A program made the position numbers and the translations under genes. Below are positions 35,161 through 43,981 of a stretch of DNA of 64,000 nucleotides, one piece after another. Source of the stretch: Vibrio sinaloensis (GTDB lineage Bacteria; Pseudomonadota; Gammaproteobacteria; Enterobacterales; Vibrionaceae); contig NZ_CP096200.1 of assembly GCF_023195835.1 (NCBI RefSeq), positions 744,001 through 808,000 of the forward strand, in the 5' to 3' direction. Under the pieces are notes generated by a model that saw nothing but the letters and a program-made list of their open reading frames with translations, was not told the DNA's origin and did not search any database. Each line of letters begins with the position of its first letter. Positions within the stretch are counted from its first letter, which is position 1.

Positions 35161-37110
35161 GTGAATCAGTCAGTTAATCAAGGCTTTAGCCCAATGGACA
35201 TTAGGTCCAATTCCTCTTCTCTCCGATCGTTTAAGTGGCGTGGTATCGAAGTGCGCCTTGGTTTGGCGCTCGCTTTGTTGTCGCTCACCACCTTGCTGCT
35301 GGCACTGTTTAGCTCGACAACATACGACAAACTGGAGCAAGCGCTGGTCGAGCTGAAAGAGCAAGACATTGCTTCGCTCGAACAAGCCGCGCGCTTAAAC
35401 GACATGGTGCGCTTGGTCATTACTGATTCTGCGCAACTAGTCGATGCCGACTCTAACCTCGAGCGGCAAAAAGCGATGCAACGTATTAATCAAAGCATCG
35501 CCGTGATGAAGCAGGTACTGGCGCACTTCCCTGAATATCACGACTACTTTAAAGACTTGATCGTTCAGGTGAACAACAGCTTGAGTTTGCTTCACCAAAG
35601 TGGCGAGGAGTCACGCGCGTTGAACAAGCAGCTGCGCAACTTGTTGGAAGGGTTCTACCCGCTGTTGCAACAAGTGAGCGAAGAGATTGAGCAACTGCCC
35701 AATCAACAAAAATCGCAGCTGCAATACAGTCAGCTCAATGCACTGCTGTACTACCAGCTGGGATTGGTCGAGAAGCTCTACAATGATGGCAGCTTTAACG
35801 AACTCGACTACACCACTTATCGCTTGGAACAACTGGGGCAAGAGTGGTTTGGACTTTGGCTTGCTAGTGGTTTAGCCGATTCAATGCCTGCGCTGGATGA
35901 AAAGCTGTCGGTGATTTACACCTTAGCGTCGCGCTCCAGTCGGCTGGTAAAATTGAAAAACCAAGCGTTGGAACATCACTATCAGCAAGCCTATTTGCTG
36001 GAGAATAGCCGCGAGTATTTGCACCAACTTTCAGTGCAGATCGAGCGCAACAGTGCCAAGGTCAACCTAGAGATAGACCGTTCAATTGCCAAGGCGCAGC
36101 GCTCACTGACCTCGAATCGAACCTTCTCGTTGCTGCTGTCACTCTTTAGTGTGTTGGCGGCAGCCGGTATTGCCTGGTTTTATGTGAGGAAGAATATTTT
36201 GCAGCGCCTACTCGATTTGCGTGACGACATGTTTGCCATTTCGACTGGTCATCTGGATACACACATTGAGCTCAAAGGGCATGATGAAATCACTCAGATG
36301 GCCAAATCGCTGCAAGTGTTTCAGGCCACCGCGCAGGTGGTGAAGCGCACCAATCAACGTTTAGAAGCGGAAGTCGAGGAGCGCAGAGTGGCGGAAGAAA
36401 AACTGCGAGTGACTCAAGATGAGTTGGTGCAGGCCGGGAAACTGGCCGCTTTAGGCCAGCTGAGTGTCGGCATTACCCACGAAATCAATCAACCTTTGAC
36501 CGCGATTAGCAGTCATGCCCGCAGCGCACAAAAATGGCTTGATCAGCAACGGCCAGAGAAAGCGGTGCACAATCTGAAGAAAATTGAAGTCTTGCTCGGT
36601 AAGGTGGCGGCGTTAACTCGTCATCTCAAAGCGTTTTCGCGCAAAAGTGACGGCAAGGTATCGTCGGTGGCGGTGATGCCTGTGGTGAACGATGCGCTAG
36701 AGCTGTTTGCTAATAGTGGCGCGCCGATTGTGCTCGATTGTGCTCTGACGCCGCAAGAAATCGTCAAGGCCAATCCGATTCGCTTAGAGCAAGTGTTGGT
36801 CAATTTGATCAGTAATGCGGTGGACGCGGTTGCAGATTCTGGTGAGCCGCTGATTGTGGTGTCGGTCAAGCGTGTCGATAGCCAGGTGACGATCGCGGTA
36901 AAAGACAATGGCAAAGGCATTTTGGCCGAAGACTTACCGCATATTTTTGACCCATTTTATACCCGAAAAGAGGTCGGCAAGGGATTAGGGCTTGGCTTGT
37001 CGATCGCGTTTAACATTATCAAAGATTTCGGCGGTTCGATTCGGGTCTCTTCACAGCCACAGCAAGGTAGTGAATTTGTCATAGTTTTGGAACAAGGTGA
37101 AACCTCATGA
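35161..37110 (+). CDS. DctB-like sensor histidine kinase
   Basis: 649 residues, GTG start at 35161 with GGGA upstream; an ATG at 35194 is an alternative. A membrane helix at about 32-50, a long helical periplasmic sensor domain (about 51-318), a second helix (about 322-342), HAMP, a coiled coil, then HisKA with phosphoacceptor His440 in SVGITHEINQPL and an HATPase domain (NLISNAVDAV, DNGKGI, GLGLGLS). The kinase core is of the DctB/PgtB group that partners sigma-54 activators. The sensor is all-helical rather than the PAS-like fold of DctB, so the ligand is likely different. Overlaps the regulator gene by 4 bp. Confidence 0.9.
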   Translation: MNQSVNQGFSPMDIRSNSSSLRSFKWRGIEVRLGLALALLSLTTLLLALFSSTTYDKLEQALVELKEQDIASLEQAARLNDMVRLVITDSAQLVDADSNLERQKAMQRINQSIAVMKQVLAHFPEYHDYFKDLIVQVNNSLSLLHQSGEESRALNKQLRNLLEGFYPLLQQVSEEIEQLPNQQKSQLQYSQLNALLYYQLGLVEKLYNDGSFNELDYTTYRLEQLGQEWFGLWLASGLADSMPALDEKLSVIYTLASRSSRLVKLKNQALEHHYQQAYLLENSREYLHQLSVQIERNSAKVNLEIDRSIAKAQRSLTSNRTFSLLLSLFSVLAAAGIAWFYVRKNILQRLLDLRDDMFAISTGHLDTHIELKGHDEITQMAKSLQVFQATAQVVKRTNQRLEAEVEERRVAEEKLRVTQDELVQAGKLAALGQLSVGITHEINQPLTAISSHARSAQKWLDQQRPEKAVHNLKKIEVLLGKVAALTRHLKAFSRKSDGKVSSVAVMPVVNDALELFANSGAPIVLDCALTPQEIVKANPIRLEQVLVNLISNAVDAVADSGEPLIVVSVKRVDSQVTIAVKDNGKGILAEDLPHIFDPFYTRKEVGKGLGLGLSIAFNIIKDFGGSIRVSSQPQQGSEFVIVLEQGETS

Positions 37111-38447
37111 CGCTAAGAAAACAGATAACACTGATTGACGACGAGATGGACGTGGTAGAAGCCGTCAGTGAAATGCTCGAATTAGAGGGCTTTGATGTGG
37201 TGGGCTTTACCGACCCTAAACTGGCGCTTAAGTCGCTGAACCCAAGCAGCCAGCAAGTGGTGCTGTGTGACGTGCGCATGCCCAAGTTGGATGGCTTAGC
37301 CATGCTCGATGCGATTCAAAGTCGATCGCCGCATTGCCAAGTAGTGTTGATGAGCGGCCACGGCGATATCCCGATGGCGATTGAAGCGATGAAGCTGGGC
37401 GCGTTTGATTTTATTGAGAAGCCACTGCAAAGCGATGAGTTGATCGAAAAACTCAACCTCGCCAATATCCACCTGCAACAGATGGCCGAGCAGGTGGTCA
37501 GTGCCCCTGAGTTACCGATTGAGAATGTGGTGATTGGCGAGTCGGCATCGATGGAGATGGTGCGTACCCAGATCTTGGCGTTGGCGCGTACAGGTGTCGA
37601 CACCATCATCAACGGGGAAACCGGAACCGGCAAGGAAGTGGTGGCGCGCGCGCTTCATCAATATTCTCCGCGTCGAGATAAGCCCTTTGTGGCGATTAAC
37701 TGTGGCGGTATGACCGAAAGCATTATTGAAAGTGAACTGTTTGGTCATGAGGCGGGGTCGTTCACCAGCGCCAATAAAAAACGCATAGGTAAGATTGAGC
37801 AAGCCCATGGCGGCACGCTTTTTCTCGACGAAATCGAAAGTATGCCCATTTCGGTACAGATCAAACTGCTGCGGGTGCTGCAAGAGCGCGTCATAGAGCG
37901 AGTCGGGGGAAATAGCTTGATCCCGGTGGATATTGTGGTGGTTGCAGCAAGTAAAGCCGACTTATCAGCCCTGAGTCAGCGGGGAGAATTCCGTGCCGAT
38001 CTCTTCTATCGTCTCAATATCGCCAGTCTCAACTTGCCGCCGCTACGCCAACGCAAAGAGGACATTCAGGCCCTATTTCGTCACTTTGTGGTTCAAGCGA
38101 GTCAAAAATACAAAACCCGAGCATCGACCCTTTATGCTGAGCAAATCCAGCAACTGTGTCGTCATGATTGGCCGGGCAATGTCCGCGAGCTAAGAAACGT
38201 GGCAGATCGATTTGTGTTGGGTATTGTCGGTGAAGGGTTTGATTTGCAAGCGCCGAGTGTCACTGGTAGCGAGGCGTTCGCGTTTGAGCAGCAGATGGAG
38301 CAGTATGAGCGCAACGTTCTGACCGAGGCCTTGATCGAGATGTCAGGCAATATCAATGAGGTCTCTTTGCGGCTTAACCTGCCACGTAAAACCTTGTATC
38401 GCAAAATGAAGAAGCATCAACTGGATAAGGAGAGCTTCAAGGCCTAG
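37107..38447 (+). CDS. DctD-like sigma-54-dependent response regulator
   Basis: 446 residues: receiver domain with phosphoacceptor Asp55 (CDVRMP), AAA+ sigma-54-interaction domain (Walker A GETGTGKE 170-177, Walker B GGTLFLDEIE) and a C-terminal Fis-type HTH (about 405-440, GNINEVSLRLNLPRKTLYRK). The sigma-54 contact loop reads GSFTSA at 217-222 instead of the usual GAFTGA. It keeps the essential Phe-Thr pair but is altered at two other positions. It should bind the 16-bp repeats found upstream of the two sigma-54 promoters that follow. Confidence 0.92.
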   Translation: MTLRKQITLIDDEMDVVEAVSEMLELEGFDVVGFTDPKLALKSLNPSSQQVVLCDVRMPKLDGLAMLDAIQSRSPHCQVVLMSGHGDIPMAIEAMKLGAFDFIEKPLQSDELIEKLNLANIHLQQMAEQVVSAPELPIENVVIGESASMEMVRTQILALARTGVDTIINGETGTGKEVVARALHQYSPRRDKPFVAINCGGMTESIIESELFGHEAGSFTSANKKRIGKIEQAHGGTLFLDEIESMPISVQIKLLRVLQERVIERVGGNSLIPVDIVVVAASKADLSALSQRGEFRADLFYRLNIASLNLPPLRQRKEDIQALFRHFVVQASQKYKTRASTLYAEQIQQLCRHDWPGNVRELRNVADRFVLGIVGEGFDLQAPSVTGSEAFAFEQQMEQYERNVLTEALIEMSGNINEVSLRLNLPRKTLYRKMKKHQLDKESFKA

Positions 38448-38462
38448 ACACAAATGACCCAA
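38447..38462 (+). promoter_or_regulatory. Enhancer-type repeat, copy 1
   Basis: GACACAAATGACCCAA, starting on the last base of the regulator gene and 58 bp left of the first sigma-54 promoter. It is identical to copy 2 and differs by one base from copy 3, both in front of the second sigma-54 promoter. Confidence 0.75.
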
Positions 38463-38519
38463 GTGAAGCTTGTTTGCGACAGTTTGCTTATATCATGCTG
38501 AAATAAAAGGAAAAATTAA

Positions 38520-38537
38520 TTGGCATAGAGCGTGCTA
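38520..38537 (+). promoter_or_regulatory. Sigma-54 promoter of the glycerophosphodiesterase gene
   Basis: TTGGCATAGAGCGTGCTA has the -24 GG and -12 GC with the obligatory 10-bp spacing. Predicted transcription start near 38547, about 107 bp before the start codon. Confidence 0.78.
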
Positions 38538-38653
38538 CATGTGATGCGACTTTGACGATAACAACAAAAGATTCAACAGCTTGTAAAACGTTTGAAACTT
38601 GCTCAGTCCAGAGTCTTGTATCCACGATAGAACATTTGCTGCAGGAGAAACCA

Positions 38654-39865
38654 ATGAAGCAAATCGTAACCAGTAGTATCGCGCTCTTAATCGGCGTCAG
38701 TTCAATGGCTATGGCAGGCAATGAACCGGCCCAAGTCGGTCCACGTCCACTGTATCTAGTCAGTGACATGGAAAACAGTCCTCTAAAAACTAAGTTGGAA
38801 AGTTGCAGCAATGGTCCTTTCCATCGCAGTGACTTCTCCATCGGCCACCGCGGTGCTGCGATGCAGTTTCCAGAGCACACCAAGGAATCTTATTTAGCCG
38901 CGATTGCGATGGGAGCAGGGGTGCTAGAGTGTGATGTGACCTTTACTAAAGACAAGCAATTGGTTTGTCGCCATTCGCAAAGCGATTTGCACACCACCAC
39001 TGATGTTTTAGCGCACCCAGAACTTGCTAAAAAATGTACGGTTCCATTTAAGCCTGCTAACCCTGCGACCGGCGAAGATGCTCAGGTGGAATGTCGTACC
39101 TCTGACTTTACCTTGGCGGAGTTCAAAACCTTAAAGGGTAAGATGGATGGTGCGAACCCGAAAGCCACCACTGTCGAAGAGTACATGCAAGGCACGCCGG
39201 GCTGGCGCACCGATCTTTACTCGCAAACCGGCACCTTGATGACGCATGCCGAAAGTGCGGCGCTATTTAAACAATATGGCGTGAAAGTGACGCCAGAGCT
39301 CAAATCGGCAGCGGTTGAGATGCCATATCAGGGATTCACTCAGCAAATGTATGCACAGAAGCTCATCGATGAGCTTAAGCAAGCGGGCTTTGCCCCAGAA
39401 CAAGCGTTTGTTCAGTCGTTTAACCTCAATGATGTGAAGTACTGGATTGAAAACGAGCCGAAGTTTGGCAAGCAGGCGGTCTATCTTGATGATCGTATGT
39501 ATGAGCAGCAAGACTTCGTTGCCTCTCTTGAGAACATGAAGGACTTGCAAAAGCAGGGGGTTAACATTATCGCGCCACCGCTTTACGCCCTGATTGAGCT
39601 CGATGACAACAAGCAAATTGTTGCCTCAAACTACGCGAAGCTCGCTAAGCAAGCAGACTTAGACATTATCGCATGGACACTCGAGCGCTCTGGCCCGCTG
39701 GCACAAGGCGGTGGTTGGTACTACCAATCGGTGACCGAGCAGATCAAGCGTGACGGCGATATGATGAAAGTCCTCGATGTACTGGCCAAAGACGTCGGTG
39801 TGTTAGGCGTGTTCAGTGATTGGCCATCGACCGTTACTTACTACGCTAACTGTATGGACATCTAA
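38654..39865 (+). CDS. Secreted glycerophosphodiester phosphodiesterase
   Basis: 403 residues from the ATG at 38654 (GCAGGAGAAACCA before it). Signal peptide [20 protein letters not shown] with cleavage near residue 21, so periplasmic. The GDPD motif [20 protein letters not shown] (about 64-83) carries the catalytic His and the metal-binding Glu, followed by [10 protein letters not shown]. It hydrolyses phospholipid-derived glycerophosphodiesters to glycerol 3-phosphate and an alcohol. The insertion between the motif and the C-terminal barrel makes it longer than E. coli GlpQ (about 358). It has its own sigma-54 promoter and terminator and lies directly upstream of a phosphate-type importer. 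Confidence 0.9.
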   Translation: MKQIVTSSIALLIGVSSMAMAGNEPAQVGPRPLYLVSDMENSPLKTKLESCSNGPFHRSDFSIGHRGAAMQFPEHTKESYLAAIAMGAGVLECDVTFTKDKQLVCRHSQSDLHTTTDVLAHPELAKKCTVPFKPANPATGEDAQVECRTSDFTLAEFKTLKGKMDGANPKATTVEEYMQGTPGWRTDLYSQTGTLMTHAESAALFKQYGVKVTPELKSAAVEMPYQGFTQQMYAQKLIDELKQAGFAPEQAFVQSFNLNDVKYWIENEPKFGKQAVYLDDRMYEQQDFVASLENMKDLQKQGVNIIAPPLYALIELDDNKQIVASNYAKLAKQADLDIIAWTLERSGPLAQGGGWYYQSVTEQIKRDGDMMKVLDVLAKDVGVLGVFSDWPSTVTYYANCMDI

Positions 39866-39896
39866 TACAAACATCGGGTCGTTGACCAAGTTCATA

Positions 39897-39918
39897 AAGG
39901 GCCAACTGGCCCTTTTTT
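39897..39918 (+). terminator. Terminator of the glycerophosphodiesterase gene
   Basis: AAGGGCCAACTGGCCCTTTTTT, strong stem and T run. Confidence 0.85.
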
Positions 39919-39935
39919 GTCGCTGTTTATGATGG

Positions 39936-39985
39936 GACACAAATGACCCAAATGTTTGTTTTTATCAAGGACAGAAATGACCCAA
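39936..39985 (+). promoter_or_regulatory. Enhancer-type repeats, copies 2 and 3
   Basis: GACACAAATGACCCAA at 39936-39951 and GACAGAAATGACCCAA at 39970-39985, starts 34 bp apart (about three helical turns). They end 91 and 57 bp left of the second sigma-54 promoter, a normal distance for an activator of the DctD type. Confidence 0.75.
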
Positions 39986-40042
39986 ATGCTGAGAGGTGTT
40001 TTGTGGATGTTGCTAAGTGTTTGAAAATATAGCCATAAATAG

Positions 40043-40060
40043 TTGGCACAACCTCTGCTA
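40043..40060 (+). promoter_or_regulatory. Sigma-54 promoter of the phnDCEE-like operon
   Basis: TTGGCACAACCTCTGCTA, very close to the consensus TTGGCACG-N4-TTGCT, GG and GC 10 bp apart. Predicted start about 40070. Confidence 0.87.
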
Positions 40061-40105
40061 TAGAGGGAGGGAATATCAACAATAACGTGAATGTAAGGTT
40101 CTAAT

Positions 40106-41146
40106 ATGAAAAACAGTGTAAAAGGATTGTTAATCGCTGGCTCTTTGATGCTGCCAACGCTGGCGATGGCCAATGAGTGTGCTAACCGTGGGGTTCTGGA
40201 TGAGAGATATTGTGACGAAAACCAAGACTTGGTTGCCGATGCGCCTAAAGATGCCTCTGAGTGGATCGACCCAAGCACGCTAGTGTTCACTTACACACCC
40301 GTTGAAGACCCGGCGCTATACAAAGATGCTTTCGCTGATTTTCAGGCGCATCTAAGCAAAATAACCGGTAAAAAGGTCATCTACTACACTGTTCACTCTA
40401 ACTCTGCTCAGGTCGAAGCGATGCGCTCTGGACGTCTGCACGTTGCAGGCTTCTCGACTGGCCCAACTGGTTATGCCGTTAACCTTGCCGGTTATGTACC
40501 CATCGCCGTGAAAGGAGATGAGAACGGCTTTCAAGGCTACAACTTAGTTACGATTGTGCGCAAGGACAGCGGCATCAACGAAATGGCCGACCTGAAAGGC
40601 AAGAGAGTTGCCCATACCTCCGCATCATCCAACTCGGGTAACTTAGCGCCACGTGCTCTATTCCCGGCGCAAGGCTTGGTCCCTGATGAAGACTACAAAG
40701 TGCTTTACTCAGGTAAGCATGACCAATCGATTCTAGGGGTTTACAACGGCGACTACGACGCAGCGCCAGTGGCATCGGATGTTTACGATCGCATGGTGGC
40801 CGCAGGTCGTGTTGATGATTCTGAGCTCAAAATCATCTACCGCAGCCCACGTTTCCCAACGTCTGCATTTGGCTATGCGTACAACCTCAAGCCAGAGTTG
40901 GTGGAAAAAATCAATCAAGCCTTCTTTAGCTACCGTTTCACGCCTGAAATGAGCGCTGCGTTTAAAGGCGCGGATCGCTTCTCGCCAATCACTTATCAAG
41001 AAGATTGGTCAGTCATTCGTGATATCGCTCATGCCACAGGTACTGCTTACACCAAAACAGGGCTTAAAAAGCTGGCAGAAAAAGATGCGGCTAAGCGAGC
41101 CAAGAAAAAAGCGGCCGAGTTAGCCAAACAAGCCACTAACCAGTAA
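40106..41146 (+). CDS. phnD: Phosphate/phosphonate-type ABC substrate-binding protein (PhnD family)
   Basis: 346 residues with a signal peptide ([20 protein letters not shown], cleavage near AMA/NE about residue 22). The PhnD fold is visible from [20 protein letters not shown] (about 56-75), the [20 protein letters not shown] segment that lines the anion pocket, and the [11 protein letters not shown] segment. Family members bind phosphonates, phosphite or phosphate. The last 25 residues are a Lys/Ala-rich tail not typical of the family. No phosphonate-processing enzyme is encoded nearby, so the ligand may be phosphate or an organophosphate ester. Confidence 0.9.
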   Translation: MKNSVKGLLIAGSLMLPTLAMANECANRGVLDERYCDENQDLVADAPKDASEWIDPSTLVFTYTPVEDPALYKDAFADFQAHLSKITGKKVIYYTVHSNSAQVEAMRSGRLHVAGFSTGPTGYAVNLAGYVPIAVKGDENGFQGYNLVTIVRKDSGINEMADLKGKRVAHTSASSNSGNLAPRALFPAQGLVPDEDYKVLYSGKHDQSILGVYNGDYDAAPVASDVYDRMVAAGRVDDSELKIIYRSPRFPTSAFGYAYNLKPELVEKINQAFFSYRFTPEMSAAFKGADRFSPITYQEDWSVIRDIAHATGTAYTKTGLKKLAEKDAAKRAKKKAAELAKQATNQ

Positions 41147-41167
41147 TTCTCCAATCTGACGCCAATA

Positions 41168-41205
41168 GCACGGTGCCCTTGTGTGTAGGGCGCAGGGCAC
41201 CGTGC
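41168..41205 (+). terminator. Intercistronic hairpin between phnD and phnC
   Basis: Perfect 12-bp GC-rich stem GCACGGTGCCCT/AGGGCACCGTGC with a 14-nt loop and no T run. It probably protects the upstream binding-protein mRNA. Confidence 0.65.
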
Positions 41206-41238
41206 ATCCTAAATAGAACAATCACAAGGAACTGTAGT

Positions 41239-42024
41239 ATGGCCGTAGCAAGCTGTGATAGCGCACAATACGACGGAATTAAAATAAGCAATCTGTTTCA
41301 CCAATACGTTGCCGGAAAGCCTATTCTCAAAGGGATCGACATCGACATCGACCAGCCAGGGATCATCGCTATTATCGGCCCATCAGGTACCGGAAAAAGT
41401 ACCCTGCTGCGCTGTATCAACCGCCTCAATGATCCCACCAGTGGTGAAATCCTGTTTCAGGGCCAAGACCTGACTAAACTGCAAGGTCAAGCGCTGCGCA
41501 ACCAGCGTCGCCATATCGGCATGGTCTTTCAAGAGTACAACTTGGTCGAGCGTTTGACGGTGATTGAGAACGTGTTGTCTGGTCGTTTGGGCTATATGTC
41601 GTCGTGGAATGCTTGGCGCCGCAACTACTCGCAGCAAGATTTGCGCAAAGCGTTTGAGTTGTTGGAGTTTGTTGGATTACAAGATTTTGCCAATCAGCGT
41701 GCCGATAGCCTGTCGGGCGGTCAGCGTCAACGAGTCGGAATCGCCCGTGCGGTGATGCAAGACCCATACATTTTGTTGGCTGATGAGCCGACTTCGTCAC
41801 TCGATCCTAAGACAGCCGTTGAGATCATGGAGCTGATGGAAACCTTCGCCAAAGAGAAGCAAATCCCGGTACTGGTTAATATTCACGATGTGAACCTAGC
41901 CAAGCGTTTTGCTAAGCGCATTATCGGTATGTGCAATGGCACGGTGCACTATGACGGCAGCCCAGAGGGTATTAGCGAGCAAGATCTGAAAATCATCTAC
42001 GGAGGTGAGTCATGGCTGGATTAA
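41239..42024 (+). CDS. phnC: PhnC-type ABC importer ATPase
   Basis: 261 residues from [10 protein letters not shown] (ATG at 41239 after AAGGAACTG; the longer frame from 41173 runs through the hairpin). Walker [10 protein letters not shown] (about 50-58), signature [10 protein letters not shown], Walker [13 protein letters not shown] and the switch His in NIHDVNLA are intact. It energises the two PhnE-like permeases; it overlaps the first by 13 bp. Confidence 0.9.
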   Translation: MAVASCDSAQYDGIKISNLFHQYVAGKPILKGIDIDIDQPGIIAIIGPSGTGKSTLLRCINRLNDPTSGEILFQGQDLTKLQGQALRNQRRHIGMVFQEYNLVERLTVIENVLSGRLGYMSSWNAWRRNYSQQDLRKAFELLEFVGLQDFANQRADSLSGGQRQRVGIARAVMQDPYILLADEPTSSLDPKTAVEIMELMETFAKEKQIPVLVNIHDVNLAKRFAKRIIGMCNGTVHYDGSPEGISEQDLKIIYGGESWLD

Positions 42025-42806
42025 CCTCGTCGACCCCTCAAGTGGAAAACCCATTTAAAGCCTCTTGGTTAAGCCGTCTTGGTTTGGTCGCGGTTGTTGG
42101 CTACCTGTTTTACAGTTTCTCCACACTCAATCTCACGCTTGACCGATTGATGATAGGCTTTGGAGAGAGTGAGCGCTTGCTTTCTCGTATGTTTCCACCT
42201 GATTTTTCACGTTCAAGCCTGCTGTTGAGCGGGCTGGCTGAGAGCTTACAAATTGCGATCATTTCAAGCTTCTTTGGCATAGTGATATCGCTGTTTCTCG
42301 GCTTGCTGGCAGCGCGCAATATGATGCCATCTATCGTATCGACGCCTGTACGTGGCTTCATTGCGCTATGCCGCTCCTTCCATCCGGTGATCATTGCCAT
42401 CCTGTTCGTCAAGGCGGTGGGGTTTGGTGCGTTAGCTGGGATTTTGACCTTAGTGTTCGCTTCGATTGGTTTTATCGCCAAGCTGTTTGCGGAAGCGATC
42501 GAAGAGATCTCGTTCAAGCAAGTAGAAGCGATCCGCGCCACTGGAGCAAACTTCATCAGTGTGATTCTGTTTGCAGTGATGCCGCAGGTGTTTACTCGCT
42601 TTATCGGCTTTGCCAGCTACCAGCTAGATTCCAATCTGCGTAACTCCACTATGGTCGGCATTGTCGGTGCGGGAGGTCTCGGCGGGACCTTGTTCTCGGC
42701 TTTCCAGCGCTTCGATTATGACTTTGTCGCGGCCATTCTAATCACCATTATCGCGCTGATTTTGGTGGGTGAATTCTTGTCTAATGTAGTAAGGAGAATT
42801 TTCTAA
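42012..42806 (+). CDS. phnE: PhnE-type permease, first copy
   Basis: 264 residues, about six membrane helices and a permease EAA loop ([20 protein letters not shown]). Starts inside the end of phnC. Its partner is encoded next with a TAATG-type 1-bp overlap, suggesting a heterodimeric channel. Confidence 0.9.
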   Translation: MAGLTSSTPQVENPFKASWLSRLGLVAVVGYLFYSFSTLNLTLDRLMIGFGESERLLSRMFPPDFSRSSLLLSGLAESLQIAIISSFFGIVISLFLGLLAARNMMPSIVSTPVRGFIALCRSFHPVIIAILFVKAVGFGALAGILTLVFASIGFIAKLFAEAIEEISFKQVEAIRATGANFISVILFAVMPQVFTRFIGFASYQLDSNLRNSTMVGIVGAGGLGGTLFSAFQRFDYDFVAAILITIIALILVGEFLSNVVRRIF

Positions 42807-43609
42807 TGACCACCGCTTCGATTGATAGAGAATGGCAACGCTTTACGTTCAATGAACGGCTGGCAAGATTTGCCGCCTACTTCTGTTTTGTGGCTGCGAT
42901 TGTTTGGTCTTGGCAGACCGTGGAGATCATCCCAGAGTTCCTTTACGACGCGCCAGCGCAGTTTGCGGATATGTTTAGTCGTATGGTGCCACTTGATTAC
43001 GGATTCTATCCAGAGACCATTCACGATGCTTTGATAGAGACGTTGCACATCGCCACATTGGGCACACTGTTCACCTTGGTGCTTGCGATCCCTTTGGCGC
43101 TGCTCAACGCGCCCAATATCACCCCAAGTAAAACGCTCAACTGGATCGCGCAATTCTTCTTGGTCTCTTCGCGCTCAGTCAACTCGTTAGTGTGGGCACT
43201 GCTGTTTATCGCGCTGTTTGGCCCCGGCGTTTTGGCGGGAATCATGGCCATTGCGGTGCGTAGTGTCGGTTTTGTCGGTAAGTTGTTGGCAGAGGCGATT
43301 GCCGAGGTCAACATGGGGACCATTGAGGCGTTAAAGGCCACGGGTGCCTCATGGATGAGTATCCTGGTTAAAGGCTACTGGCCACAGGTGATGCCAGCGT
43401 TTTATTCGATTGTACTGTTCCGCTGGGATATCAATGTTCGTGAATCGGCGGTGCTGGGTTTGGTGGGTGCTGGCGGGATTGGGGTGGTCCTCAATGATGC
43501 TCAAAACCTGTTTGAGTGGCAAAAAGTCTCTATGGTGCTATTGAGCATATTTGCCGTGGTTGTATTGGCAGAAGCGCTGGTGGTACATGTACGCAAAAAG
43601 TTGATTTAA
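42806..43609 (+). CDS. phnE2: PhnE-type permease, second copy
   Basis: 267 residues, same fold as the preceding gene and its EAA loop is EAIAEVNMGTIEALKATGAS. Two distinct PhnE genes in a row occur in several phosphonate or phosphite importers. Last gene of the operon; a terminator follows at 43661. Confidence 0.9.
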   Translation: MTTASIDREWQRFTFNERLARFAAYFCFVAAIVWSWQTVEIIPEFLYDAPAQFADMFSRMVPLDYGFYPETIHDALIETLHIATLGTLFTLVLAIPLALLNAPNITPSKTLNWIAQFFLVSSRSVNSLVWALLFIALFGPGVLAGIMAIAVRSVGFVGKLLAEAIAEVNMGTIEALKATGASWMSILVKGYWPQVMPAFYSIVLFRWDINVRESAVLGLVGAGGIGVVLNDAQNLFEWQKVSMVLLSIFAVVVLAEALVVHVRKKLI

Positions 43610-43660
43610 TCTAGTTGCCAGGTGCTTACAACTAAGCTCCAAGCAATTAAGACACTAAGC

Positions 43661-43686
43661 AAAAAGCGGCCTCCAGCCGCTTTTTT
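43661..43686. terminator. Bidirectional terminator after the phn-type operon
   Basis: AAAAAGCGGC-ctcca-GCCGCTTTTTT. Confidence 0.85.
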
Positions 43687-43743
43687 GATTTACTCGTCGT
43701 CCCTTTGCAAGCCAAGGCGGCGTCGTCCCGGTTCACCGTGCCA

Positions 43744-43908
43744 CTATTTAGTGGCCGCGCTGCTGTCGTCCTGTTGCATCGGTGGTTGAGAATCTTGTTG
43801 TTGCTTTTGCTTGTCGTGCATCGCTTCGATAAGCTCGCGATCACGCTGGGCAAAGTAAATATCTTCTTCTGCTTTGCCGCGCAGTCGAAGTTTTTCTGTA
43901 AAGTCCAT
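43744..43908 (-). CDS. Small conserved hypothetical protein
   Basis: 54 residues from MDFTEKLRLRGKAEEDIYFA (ATG at 43908, GAGG 8 bases upstream; the longer frame to 44031 is rejected). Helical, with a Gln-rich C-terminal tail. Proteins with this kind of N-terminus are widespread small unknowns in marine gammaproteobacteria. It lies downstream of, and in the same direction as, the HAD phosphatase gene (73 bp). Confidence 0.75.
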   Translation of the reverse strand: MDFTEKLRLRGKAEEDIYFAQRDRELIEAMHDKQKQQQDSQPPMQQDDSSAATK

Positions 43909-43981
43909 CACGCCAACCTCTTCATGCTGGTCCGTTATCATTAGTATAGTCAGACCGAGAGAAAACGTGTCGGCGAGTGGT

